Shown: positions 22,429 through 34,900 of the stretch, piece by piece | Numbering within the stretch: position 1 is the first letter of the stretch | Layout of the letters: each line of letters starts with the position of its first letter | Assembly: GCF_963675165.1 (NCBI RefSeq) | Contig: NC_087391.1 | Coordinates: 3,646,646-3,710,645 of the forward strand | Reading direction: 5' to 3' | Origin: Halichondria panicea | Lineage: Eukaryota; Porifera; Demospongiae; Suberitida; Halichondriidae | Length of the DNA stretch: 64,000 nucleotides | Notes under the pieces: generated by a model | What the model saw: the letters and a program-made list of their open reading frames with translations, nothing else | Database searches by the model: none | Told to the model about the DNA's origin: nothing | Program-made: the position numbers and the translations under genes

Positions 22429-25400
22429 CTAGTTGATATTATTTCTCCTCCAAATAAAAACCATTACTAACGTCCCTGTGAGCAAAGAGATGAGGTATAC
22501 ATCCCAGTTTGGGCCAAGCAACAAATTTAGATCACCGAGTGTAGATTGTAGATATAGTATCTGCAATGAATTGAAGAAAAGAATAAGTGCTTCACTTTGT
22601 TTTCAGTAATAATAGTGTACTTACATGTTTGTATGACTCCTGATAGTACATAAAGTTGAGCTTAAACAGTGCCAGTTTCACAGGGAAAATTGCTTCAGCA
22701 GAAGTTTCCGATGCCATGTCATAGAATCGCTTAGCAAGGTGGAAGTCCTAAAGAGCAAAAAACAGGCCATTTAATGCACAATTCATTTCCCTTTACAGCA
22801 TTAAGGCGGGTTAACATTTAGGATAGCAATCATAATGAGACTTTGCAAAATAATATTGTTGACAGCCACACACAATTTTTACACTTTGCATACCTTCTCT
22901 AGTCCAAGTCCTTCCTGGTACATGTAGCCCAAGTTGAACATGGCTTGAGCACAAGTTTGCTTGTCACTGGCCATTCTGTACTGATGAGCTGCCACCTCAT
23001 AGTTCACTGACGTTCCCTGACCGTAGTAGTAGTAATCTCCCAATTTCACTCTTGCTTCAGCATAACCTGAAGTGTGGAATCTCAAATAACTATAACAGTG
23101 CAGATTGAATGGATTGGGGACCATTTAATTATGTGTGTAAATGTTGAAATTTGAAATGGGTAGTCTATGGGTAGTCTGTACCTATTCTAAACCATCAGCC
23201 CTGTTACACTAAAAGCATATATCTCGATCCCAAAGGAATATGTTGTTAATTTGTGAATGTCCCTAGCACTAGGGTACATGTAGGCATGGTGACAACACTA
23301 GATAGTCACCTTGTGCTGCAGCTCTGTTCCAATACAGCAGTGCTCTCTTCAGCGTCTCGTTTTTCTCAACTAGTGCCTGTTCATCTGATAATACATATCA
23401 CAGTGTTTACAATAATAATATTGTGGGAGCATTGTACACACAAACCTTGCTCCAGAATGAATGCCACATTACTCTCAGCCTCTTCTACTCCCAGCTCAGC
23501 AGCAATGAAGAATATCATCAGTGCATCGTCAATGTCACCATTCGTATACAGTTTGTCAGCCTCTGTGAACATTCTTGTCCAATGGCCCCTCTCAGAAACA
23601 GACTTAAACAGCTATAGGGAGTACAAAATAATACATGACACATCAACCTAGAATACACCCCAATCAGTATCAATTTAAAACACTAGTCGCTACAATTACG
23701 AAGCTACCGTCTAATGTATGTACACGTAGCCCCATAGGTAATAGTTCATTTAGTGACTGCATAGTGTACACTACGCATATTCACCTCGACGGCATAATTG
23801 CAGTTTCTCTTAACACCGATCCCTTCAGCATTCATTTCTCCTAAGCTGTACATAGCTCTTAGGTGACCTACAATAATCGACGTTAACATACAGGGAAATA
23901 TTATATGCATGTTAAGAAGGTTAGCTATATAGTTATGTGTCTTTAATTAGCAATGGTGCAGTATACTTGCCGCCATGAGAAGCGAGCTGAAAGTATCTCA
24001 AAGCTTTCCCCTGATCTCTGGGCAATCCAAAACCATCTGCAAGTTCATACGTAGTACACACAGTTACATACACTTTCGAATCAGGGAAAACAAATTATAT
24101 ATTCATGACATTAATTTTGTCACCTGTAGAGTGGAAGACACACTCAAAATAACAATTATTGTGCAACTACATGATAGTACCATTCAATAGACACACAACA
24201 CTCCCACATACTGAAGTTCATGTATCCAATGTAGTACTGTCCTTCGGCCGAGCCTCGATCAAGTGCCTGCTGAAAGTAGTGCAGTGCCTTGGTGTAGCTC
24301 TAAAATGTATACAAGTGAAACACTCACGGCAATTCACAGCATTCAATACTCATACCATTTCAACTCCCATTCCATGCAAATACAGCATTCCCATTCCACT
24401 GAATCCATCTCCATTTCTCTGGAATGGACGTAACACCATACACAGTAACAGCAAGTGACTCGATAATTAGGAATGAAAATGTTACTGACATGATTCATAC
24501 ACACTCTACACATAACGAAGCATGCCTCGTTTTCATCATACACAGTCAAGCACCATACTTGTTTGCACAAACCATATCAATTGCTCTCTGAAAGTAAGTC
24601 TTGGCAGTGGAATAGTCCCTAGGTAGATCTTCACTCCCCTCAGCATACATCTAATGCAGAACTACATATCGTAACAGACTATAGCTGTGACACAATGGGA
24701 AGCCTGACCTTTCCTATCATGGTGAATGCAGCAGGGACTCCGTCTTTGGCAGCTTGTTGGAAAAACTTCAGAGCCATCTGCGTACGTACACAGAACCAAT
24801 ACACTACGTGTCAGAGTGCATTGTTGCAATTGTCATTCCCTCCTATGAACTAGCTACTGGGGTTCTTCTACTCATAGTTTTCCAAAGATACGATTTAGTC
24901 TCAAGGCTGGATATCCTAATAGCGGCTCTTATAGCTTAGACCTAGAAGGCAAAGGATATTTATATTAACCTGTAACAGTGTGTAAACAACCCATATGAGG
25001 TTCTAGCCCAGCTTGTCAATTCTTACGGTACTAACAACTTTTCCAGCATGCATCCGGCAACAAACCTGATAGCTTTTCTGCACACCTCCTGACCCGAGCA
25101 TGTAGAACATGCCAATCATCATCTGCAAGTGTGAATAAGGGAAGTAGTACCAATGGTGCTAACAGAGTAGATTCTGGACACTGTACCTGGGCACCAGCGT
25201 TTCCACTGTCAGCAAAGACTTGATGGTACTGGATCATCTCATCCTCACTCACTGCATAGACACTACCACTCTGCCGAGAAAAAGAATTGCTTTGTACCAC
25301 TTGCATAAGAGATCACTAGACTAGTTAACATTTACTACCAGTCAAAATATAAGCCATATATGTACTAGTATTTTGGCTACAAACGCTTTTAATCAGTTTG

Positions 25401-27070
25401 TGCTTGACCTGAAAGCTGTTAAATAGAATCCCCAAAAGAAAACAGGCACTGTTAAGCTCAATACAAGTGTACAACTCACCTCCTCTTCCGTCATAATTCT
25501 GATTTTGGACACCATCTGTCCACCGGTTATATGAGACGACTCACTCACAACTGCACAGCACATACAATCAGTAATTAATTGCATTATACAGTGCTTTGAA
25601 ACCAAATTCTACAGGATATAAAAATACTGCGCCTAAAGACTTCCTCTGAGCAATATTTCCAAGAGGTCTACAAACCTTTCTTAGCTGCCTTGTAATAATA
25701 CAACAGAGCACTCTCACAGCTCTGAACAACTCCAATGCCCATTAGAGAGCGGTAGCCCTGGGAAACCAAGCTAAGTACATGCAGCTCATAGAAACAATCA
25801 TACCACCATACCATTATCATCTGAGCAAAGTGATCACCCCCCAGAGCCGCAAACACATAATTTAAGACTGCCTGCATGTGACAGTATAAAGTTTCCCTTA
25901 AGAGCACTCTGACCTGTACGTACCTTAGCTTGATTAGAGTTTACACCAGTACCTAAAGAATACATTAGACCCAGTCCCTACAATAATAGAGAGAGTACGA
26001 GGTAAAATCATAATTATAATTATGTTGCATTATATTAACCTGTTGTCCACTGGCTGAACCTTTGTCTGCCAATTCAGTGAAAATCTCAAATGCTCGAGTG
26101 AAATTACGCTCCAAGCCACGGCCAAGCTACAAGTAACACAGCACAAAAACCAATCAAATGTATGTACCGTGCACACCTCCACTTACAATGTGACCGTAAG
26201 CTAATAATGTCTGTGCTTGTGGATCTTCATTGAGAGTTGCTTGTTTCAAGATATCGTACCCCCTATAAATGGTAGATGATCTAAACGACACAGCAAATAG
26301 AGGTCACACTTACTGGGTCTTGGACTTTAAACTAATCTGTGAGATCAACCTAGCGCCTTCTGCTAGTAGACCTGTGACGACAATAATTATTAGTTAGATG
26401 GCATCATTGAGACTCAAACTAAACGTGGTGTATCAGAAACTTGCCTTCTGAGTTTTCTTCACTATTTGATAAGTCAGTGTCATCCGCAAACACACCAACT
26501 ACACAGAGTAGTGAGATAGATAACACTCACACATGCACCAACATACATGTAGTGTAGTACTCTTAAGACACATAAATTATAGTGTACATGTATGTAGTAA
26601 TAATTTCGTGAGGATCAAATACTAGTGGTAACAGTGAAACTTGCTAATATTTTAGTGACTACGTACATGTACTTGCATTCAAGAACACATAAAAGCAATC
26701 ACTAAACTGGGCCACCTCTTTTATTGATACCACATTTTAACAAAGGCTTACAATACTGGTAATTTTCGTGGGGCAAAATATTCGTGGTTTTCGTGGTTGG
26801 AGGTCTGACCACGAATATTTTACCCACGAATGAAGCGACCTTGCCTACCTTTACCTACAATCCAAGCAGCAACCACGAAAATATTATCCACGAAATGTCT
26901 CAATATTGCTGAACCACGAATATTTTGTCCCCCGAAAATTACCCGCTATTATACGGTACAATCAACCAGGTTTCACTGTACGCAAATGTTGATATCTACA
27001 CGCTACAGTTCTGACCTTGCAGGTAACCGAGGACAATCACTGAGATTAGCAACAAAGAGGGTAACTTCAT
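22429..27070 (-). CDS. SEL1L: SEL1L, ER-associated degradation adaptor with Sel1 repeats
   Basis: Roughly 20 short minus-strand exons. The first (ATG at 27068-27070) encodes MKLPSLLLISVIVLGYL, a signal peptide. An acidic stretch follows (ADDTDLSNSEENSEG, about 26450-26500). Sel1-like repeats then run through the exons, for example LERNFTRAFEIFTELADKGS (about 26050-26130), YMNF-type exons near 24215-24300, LPRDQGKALRYFQLASHGG (about 23975) and YAEARVKLGDYYYYGQGTSV with AMFNLGYMYQEGLGLEK (about 22895-23065). The C-terminus LLGPNWDVYLISLLTGTLVM FIWRRNNIN has one transmembrane segment and stops at TAG 22429-22431. LGP(E/N)WD(L/V)YL is a signature of the SEL1L tail. The protein scaffolds the HRD1 ubiquitin ligase in the ER membrane and recruits misfolded luminal substrates. 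It is divergent from PAF1. The human fibronectin type II domain was not recognised here. Confidence 0.92.
26754..26958. mobile_element. TACCGTAT-family MITE in SEL1L intron 1
   Basis: The right end read in reverse begins TACCGTATAATAGCGGGTAA and continues into TTTTCG. The left end carries TACTGGTAATTTTCGTGG. The interior is made of repeated, inverted CCACGAATATTTT blocks, giving strong stem-loop potential. The same start (TACCGTATAGCGGGTAATTT) occurs at 57022. No coding sequence. Confidence 0.65.
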
Positions 27071-27711
27071 AATCTTTGCTTCAGCTGTCCACCTATAGTT
27101 AGAAACGACTAAAATTAATACAAACAATAGTGGGTGGAGACAAAAGCCTAAACAATATTAATATCAAATTCAATGATGCAAGCAGTTCGTATACCTATAT
27201 GAACATGATCAGGAATGCACTCCTAAACACGATCTACATGTATAATCGAATCCAGGCTCAACCATTAATTCTAAATAGATGTTTAATTAGAATAGGTTCT
27301 CATAAAAGGCACACAAATTGAAGTGCTTTGTAATGTACCCTGTTTCCATTCAGTTAGGATATGCCCATGGTATAACTGTGTAATTCTATAACTGTGTAAT
27401 TCTCTCTGATATTAATTTTGTGATGATTGAAATCACAATGGTGTCACCTTACAAGGAGTTAGATCCAGTTACTATCTCAGTGAACTTACCACTCAATAAA
27501 ATTACATTCATTTGACTTTCATAAGCCCTTTTAGCCAGTTGTTGACGTGGCAGAGCCGAAAGCAGAGGAGCTGGTGCTGGAACAGGCAATGGTTATCGGT
27601 TAGGTAAAGATCGTTACGAGAATAATTATTCTCGTAAGGATCTTTTTATGTAGTGATATTTACCAACACAGTACAGAACACTGAGGGGAGAAAATCAACA
27701 GAGAGTTGAAA
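27071..27711. promoter_or_regulatory. Divergent SEL1L / PAF1 promoter region
   Basis: This 641-bp non-coding region separates two divergent start codons, so it should contain both promoters. The clearest structure is a 40-bp near-perfect palindrome at 27606-27645, about 67 bp upstream of the PAF1 ATG. No TATA box or initiator was confidently identified. Confidence 0.55.
27606..27645. repeat. 40-bp near-perfect palindrome upstream of PAF1
   Basis: The arms AAAGATC and TTACGAGAATAA are mirrored by TTATTCTCGTAA and GATCTTT. The only mispair is G opposite G at 27613/27638. The inner 24 bp (27614-27637) form a perfect palindrome centred at 27625/27626. It could be a dimeric factor site, a cruciform-prone site or a relic of a tiny inverted-repeat element. 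Confidence 0.85.
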
Positions 27712-29660
27712 ATGCCTACCACAGTAGAAACTGCACAAAAAAAGAAGTGAGTAAAATAGAAACACTTCCATAAGAACATGTCCGTCCACCTATTAGATCT
27801 AGTCTTTTTCGTCTCGCACCACATTCCCACAATTTACAAACTAGTGTGCCCATGATCGATTGTTTTTGATTTTGCAGATCTCACAAACCGTCTGGTTCCA
27901 AGTACGTAAGAACCGTTCACATTTAATCTTTCGTAATTGTATGGGGCTGTACGATTTTTTTTAAATTGATCATGTCTGTAGAAATTTGGACCTCCTCTGC
28001 TCTGTCAAGTACAAGAACACTCTTCCAGACATTCCGTTTGATGCCAAGTTCCTCAGCTATCCCTTCGACTCACAAAGGTCCGCAAGGAAGTCACCCACAA
28101 AGATTAGGCTAATTATCTGATCAAGCCTTGAGGTTACACACCTGAGTGCACATAAGTGTCTTATTAAGTAGATTAGCTTGGAAGCCATTGTGCTAATGAT
28201 GGTTGTTTTTCTCAGGTTTATACAGTACAATCCTACCAGCTTGGAGCGTAGTCACAAGCACGACCTACTCACTGAGGTGGATCTAGGCGTCCCTATTGAC
28301 CTCATCTTACCCGACACTTACCCCAGCCACGGCCTCGATGGCAAGTGTAGTGGAACCTCCTAATATACAGTACAAATATACTTACAACCACTAGGGCATA
28401 CAGCAAAGGATGTTCTAGTAGCGCCTCAGGCTTTCTTTGGTATAAGTTGCTACAAAATAAGTCTGCTGGCCCTGTGTTAGTATTTTAATACCGTGGACTT
28501 CTTGACATGAGAGATATTGATTGTTTGTTTTGTAGAGTATCGATTGTAAAGAGGTTGAATTCTCTTGAGAATAGTATTGGCTATGTGATGACAGTGGTTG
28601 TGTGATGACAGTGTCTATTTGTTTGCAGCTGTGTTGGACCCTGCTGACGAGGCACTTCTTGAGGATGAGGTGGTCCAGCAACCAGAGTCAAAACGGTACG
28701 TCTATACAGTGCTAGTACATTCACCCTCAAGGTATGCTTGTGTTTGATTATGGTGTTTTGGGGTCAATCATTACTTTTGGTTGTACTTTTGGTTTAGTGG
28801 CTTGCGCGCCAAATGAAACGACCGGTATACCGTACTTCAAAAAGCCAGATTAGCAAGAGTCTACTGTATATGCACTCACCTGTCAGCGTTATTTAGCAAT
28901 GACATAATTATACTTAATGCCCCACCCCCACCCACCCACCAGTGCCAAGCAGCATGCCAAAAGTGTGTCTTGGCTGAGGAGGACAGAGTATATCTCCACT
29001 GAGTTTGCCAGGCCTCACTCAGCAGCTGATGGAGCGGAGACAAAGTGAGCCAGCACATAATAATATTATTAAACACTAAGATTTTGTGCACTAAGATTTT
29101 GTGCATGTATAGAATTAGCATGTACACGCATGCTGATACACAATATGTGTACATGCAGCTATACTTATTTATGGCTGTAATATATTTCAAAGTCAGTCCA
29201 TGTAGAAAGTCACCGTATTTTAGGGATTAATACTCATCATACAGAGTTGGATACAATGTCAAAAAGAAGCTCCAAGGAATGGATGTTTACAAGGTACTTG
29301 GAATTGAATATGATCAGCTCTTCAATTTATAACCTAACTCCAGGATAGAGCGAGTCAAATAGCAGCTATTGAGGCCACCTTTGAGGCTGCCAAGCAACCG
29401 GTGAGTCAGTGACGTGCAGCTGTTAGTCATTGTCCTCGCCCCCACACTCCTCTGATAGATCACGAAGCATTACAGCAAACGAGGAGTAGAAGCCAAAGAA
29501 GTGCTACCCCTATTCCCTGACTTTGAGGTTTGTACAATGTAGTAGTTGTGTTGAAATATTTTTCATTAATTATTATCTTCGTCTTCCTATCAGTAAACTA
29601 ATGCATCGTGGTACATGTACTGTAGTTTAACTATTCCTGCCTCTCCCACTCTCTCTCTCT

Positions 29661-29711
<51 letters not shown>

Positions 29712-31696
29712 CCTCACTCTTGCAGTTGTGGAAGTTACCATTTGCACAAGTGCTGTATGACACTGACCCTGCCAATTCTGGTAGGCCAGAGCAGAAACAA
29801 GTGGAAGAGATGTCACAAGCCATGATCAGGTAACAGTTTAGCAGGTTAATTGGTACACTCCCTCTAGTGAGCAATTGATATATGTCTGAAGAATCTGTAG
29901 AATTGACATCTGATATGATGGTCGCTTTGCCCTTAGGAACTAGCTGTAATATGATCTGCTTAACGCTATGCAAATCAGTGTGCTATTAGTGTATTAAGGC
30001 GCCCTTGGAAATCAAATTTTAGCCCATGGATATACATCATTGCACATAATTATGTAGCACCAATTGTATACATGTACATGTTTTTTTACGTATAGTCTAG
30101 CTTTCAAACGTAATTGTTGTTTAGTGGTGACTTATAATAGCAGTGACTAAGTTAACAGTTCCATTTAGTGACTGCGTGATCCACACCTTTTAGAAATAAA
30201 AGGTGGCTCACTTTTAGTAAGTTTTAAGAACCAGGATGCACAAAGCATGGTGGCCTGTGTTGGGTCAGGGGGGGGGAGGGTACCCCTGAAGATTGCTACT
30301 GGTGCCTTTTAGCCCCTATCAGCATACTGCAGTACTAGGTCGGATTGTGGTGATATGGTCATCCCCACTGGTCTAGATTAGACCCTGAATTTACAATCTG
30401 CACATTACAACTGTGTGTTCAAAATTCTACATTTGATATTAAGTGCACCCATGTGTGTGCAGAGGGATGATGGATGAGAACAATGAGCAGTTTGTGGCGT
30501 ACTTCCTGCCCACCCCTGATACCCTAGTCAAGAGGAGAGAGGACAATCAACTGGGACTAGACTATCAGGACGAGGCAGAGTGAGTGTGTGTGTCGGGTTT
30601 GGGCAGTGTATTACTGGGTTTGGTTGTTGCCACATTCTTTCTAAGCTGATGCTTTCGCAACATTTTACAGTCAATGTATACAGTACATTGTTGGTTTGAT
30701 TTTGACTTTGCTTGCAGAATTTTTGCTGATTGTATTGCCAGCTCAGTTGTTGTGGTGTTTGGTCAACAGTTTTGATGCTTATTCACTAGTACTGTTTATA
30801 ATCATGTGAATGGCACAAGTACTAACTATTGCTAATTGCATGCTAGCAATTCACGTACACTGGGTAGAGTCTCGCGTTTGAAACCCAGTGTACAGTAGTA
30901 CATGACATGTACATGGTAACTGCACCTATTGTTTATTGAGTGTTTGTGATCCGACAGGTTAGCCCCAGCTATACTATGTTACTTTCCTTCTCACCCATCA
31001 CTAGGTACGAGTATAAGCTTACTAAGGAATATAACTGGAATGTAAAGAATAAAGCTAGTAAAGGATATGAGGTGGGTGTTGCAGTGCTATCATTTAATTT
31101 TACGCAACAGTATGTTTAAAAACTCATGCTTTCTCTAGGAAACCTATTTCTTTGTCACTCGTCCTGAACAAGGGGTCTTTTACAATGAGATAGAAACAAG
31201 GTACATTGTTGTAACATAATCTGAATAGTTACAAAGTCAACGATCGGTGAGGTTTCAATGTCAGAATCAATGTCAGTAATGTGTTTACAAACTTATTGTA
31301 GGGTCAGATTGAGCAAGCGACGTGGTAAATCTGCCAAATCTGCCATGAATTCGAAGTTAGTCGTCAAACACAGAGAGCTTGTGGAGGATGAAGTAATGGC
31401 TCAGGTAAAATTTCTACAAAAATATTGTGGAAGCAATTAATTAACTGAAGTCTGCCTATACGTCAGAAATTGAACCCTAGAGTAGCTGCTTTTACACATT
31501 ACTATTTTCCCTGTGTCTCCAGGAGTCTCGACTGACCCAGCTGGAGGCAGCAGTACCAGAGGAGGACTGGGAGGAAGCTGCGTCGGAGGAGGAGACAGAA
31601 GGAGGTGACGATGATGGCAGTGAAGGTACTGAAGAGGAGGCAGAAAACCAGAATGACTTTGAGCAAGCTTTTGGGAGTGGGGAGGACGATGATTGA
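27712..31696 (+). CDS. PAF1: PAF1, RNA polymerase II-associated factor 1 homolog
   Basis: About 12 exons from ATG 27712 ([20 protein letters not shown]) to TGA 31694-31696. Recognisable segments are [20 protein letters not shown] and LSYPFD (about 27982-28078), [12 protein letters not shown] and [14 protein letters not shown] (28215-28325), [12 protein letters not shown] (about 28630), [15 protein letters not shown] (about 28960), [20 protein letters not shown] (about 29465-29528), [16 protein letters not shown] (about 30465) and [20 protein letters not shown] (about 31030-31150). The C-terminus is strongly acidic ([12 protein letters not shown] to SGEDDD), as in animal PAF1. The protein is the core of the PAF1 complex in the nucleus, which supports RNA polymerase II elongation and co-transcriptional histone modification. 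The SID1-family gene begins 241 bp downstream on the same strand. One intron holds a (CT)n tract that also forms the polypyrimidine tract of the following exon. Confidence 0.95.
29634..29712. repeat. (CT)n microsatellite
   Basis: A nearly pure CT tract with a few CCCA and CCCT interruptions. It lies immediately before the PAF1 exon encoding [12 protein letters not shown] and ends CTCTTGCAG, so it doubles as the polypyrimidine tract. Length variation could influence splicing of that exon. Confidence 0.9.
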
Positions 31697-31778
31697 TAAT
31701 TATTTGCAATCTTGTTATTGTGTCAACACAAACCATAGAAAAGGACATCAACGTCAACATCAACGTCATTTATAGATT

Positions 31779-31795
31779 GGGGGGGGGGGGGGGGG
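31779..31795. repeat. Poly-G run (17 G) between PAF1 and the SID1-family gene
   Basis: An uninterrupted run of 17 G on the plus strand, about 85 bp after the PAF1 stop and 140 bp before the SID1-family ATG. It is a candidate G-quadruplex or assembly-sensitive homopolymer. Confidence 0.85.
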
Positions 31796-31937
31796 TTCTT
31801 CATTAAACATATTCATATCGCTACTAGTGCCAGTCTTGCAAGGTGAATATCATATCCAGGGCTAGGTCTAGGTAAGATCTATACTTAGCATTCAGTTCCT
31901 AAAGAGAACACCAGCATAGATAGATATAGATCTAGCT

Positions 31938-34900
31938 ATGGAGGATATTAAAGTTGCTGTCCTAGTTTTCACACTGCTGTGCTGCACCAGTGGAATGTCA
32001 CTGGCTTGTACCAACAATACATCAGTAGGTATAGCTCACCAACTTGAAGTGAGCCTGTCTTCTCCTGTGTCTATCTGCATCCAGTTGAACAATTCTGAGG
32101 AATTGGAGGTGAGTAGCTAGATCTATAGGTGCAGCCCTAGCTATATTTTCTTGTGCTGCACTGTACGCATTAAAATTCTTAAAGAAAACATGGCCATGCA
32201 ATCCTGGTTTCAAAAACTGAACAACATTTTGCAGCCCATCCGTGTTTCAGTTACGAGTGAGAATGCTACGTCTCGCCATCCAGTTCTGGTCACGGTGAGA
32301 CAGCCCATGGGCATAAACTCCTGGACACTGCCTTATGTAGAGAGTGGGTGAGTGGACTTGTGCTGAATATTAAGTTTGTCAGTGAATGTACTGACAAATT
32401 CTGTATTTTCGTGATTGTCCTAGCTCTAGAATGGTTGATATAGTCAGTGTATACATAATTGCGTGTACATCTATTGTTACTATGTTCTAGTGACTGAGAC
32501 AGCCTACATCTTTGATATAGCTTTGATATCAATTCACTCGTGAATGATTCCAAAGTTGATGTTTGTAAGTATAATGTGAACTGCTATTCTATCAATCGAA
32601 CTAACATCATAGTTAAGTGTTCGGCTTTGTAACTCTGCCGAGACGGCCTTTTGGTGGCCGTGAGTTCAGACTAGAATAGATACCTAGGTAGCTTAGATGC
32701 TTTGAGTCGCTGTCCGCGTTTTAAACTAGTCTGTGTTCGATAATCGGTGACTTGTATTCTATTGCACTTCCTGTACTGTACTGTATAGCCACAAGTGTAT
32801 GGTTGCACATATCTCATATTCTCTCGTGCAGGTTTGCATTTAGCTCAGTGGAGCGTACCCTATGTCCTCTACTGAACAATGACAACTCTGGCAGTGCGAT
32901 CCTGTACATTGATCTCTCCACCACTCAGACTACACCCCTTTCCGTCGTACTGAATACTGCACTCATCACTCCATTCAAGCTGCAGTGAGCACACTAGTAC
33001 CCATAGGAAGCTGTATGCACAGGGTGTATTTTAAGACACAACAGAGTCCATAGTTTATGTGATTATAAAACTTCAGTGCATCCTTTGCCAAGTTGCGAAG
33101 AAGCATTCATAATAGAGATGCCGATTCACTAGTGATTGAACCTGTTTGCTGTTACTGTAGCTATACTTAAATTTATATCGAGAACTATAGTATCGGAATA
33201 AAGCCAAAAAAATAGACTCGGGCTAGAAAAACTATAACTCCACCCTACTACCTCCTATGAACTTTATTTTGGTCTTAAAATGCAGCTCTTTGAATAAGCT
33301 ATTTAAAGATATATTTACATCCGTCATGTAGGTACTGATAACTGAGCTATAGATTAGATCCCATTTGAGTGTATTTAGCAGGGAACTATGGTGCTATCCC
33401 AGATTTTACAACTACGCTAAGTGGTTGCTAAGTGGTTTGTGGCCTAGATGTTTACTTAGATGACCCTAATCTAAGGTTGATTCAGCAGTTTTAAGCACCT
33501 TTGCAACACACACACACAAATGGGTAAACCACAATGTAAACCCACAATGTAAACATGGACTACATGCAGGCTAGCCTTGAGTGGTTTCTTACCAAATAAA
33601 AATTGGCCAGTGTACTAACACAACGACTATAGATCTAGCTATACAGGGTTGCAGTAATAAGGCCTACTCCACAGATGTGAGATGGAGAATGATGTACCAG
33701 AGCTGAGGTGTGTACTTGGTCTATCTCATATCACACAGAAAAAATAACTAGCAATTTGAAATGTGAACATAATTATTGACAGCAGTGACAGCAGTGGTGT
33801 AGGAAGAGAGTTATCACTTAGAGAGCATGGAAAAAGTTTAGAAGGGGAGCTGATACGCATGTGCACACATATTAAAGTGCCTGCAAGGGGGTCTTAGGGT
33901 AGTCCCCTAAAAAAATTGCATGCTCTGGTATTGATTGGTGTATTTGGTACAATTAAAGCTTGATCTTTGATCTCGGGTAAAAAGCAAGCATGCAGTGTTA
34001 GGGGCCTGGTTCCTACTTTTAGTACACCACTGGACTGGACAGTACTGCAGATGGTCTCCCATTTGAGTAACCACAATTTACTACAATAGTACATTGTGGT
34101 TTTATGCTTGTGTTCATGTGTTGCAAAGGTGCTTAAAACTGCTGTAGTAATATTGAAAATAGATTACAGTAGGTTGGTGGGCAGAAAAAGGGCTTTCTAA
34201 TGGTACCGTATATCTTCTAATTTATCGGACACTTCTAATTACCCCAGACACTCTTTTGGGCAATTTTCGTTGTTCTAATACAACGGACACTCCAGTGCTT
34301 TAATATTACAAATATCCAGACAATTTTTTTCCCGGACAGTTACATTCATAGACGGCAAGTAAGACTTAGAGTGCTGCAGTTAGATAGCTTTGAGTAGCTA
34401 TAATTTATATAAAAATCTATTCCAATTATACCCGGACAATTTCCAAAATAATTATTTTTTGCTGTCCGATAAATTAGAAGATAATACGGTATATAAATTA
34501 TAATGACTTGGACAGAACAAATTAAAAACTAAACTGTCTATTAGAATCTTGTCTAGGCTTGGGTTCTTTTTCTCAATTTGCTGGATTTCTTGGCCTAGAT
34601 GGGTTTAAGAATTAGCTGTAGTTTCATAATGGAGCCTTCACTTTCAACTGAAACTTGAAATCTGAGTTGTCCTACTGTGTTTCATATTTTAGAGCCAAAA
34701 AGTTTTTTGAGATGAGTTTTTTAATTTTTGGCTTTATTCCCCCTTAATACATTAGGATGAACACACCGGTGTCCTTGGAGGCTTCACCCTCGGGACCCTC
34801 TGTAAGTCTACTTGTCTCAGTGTAATTTCACATGCTTATATATACACATTGACAGTACTTGCTCTACGAGTATGAAGATCCACCTACTGACAAATACGTG

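Noticed and set aside
29590-29973. Minus-strand frame with long Arg-Glu repeats
   Set aside because: It is the complement of the (CT)n microsatellite and has no family resemblance.
31437-31769. Minus-strand proline-rich 110-residue frame
   Set aside because: It is antisense to the acidic C-terminal exon of PAF1.
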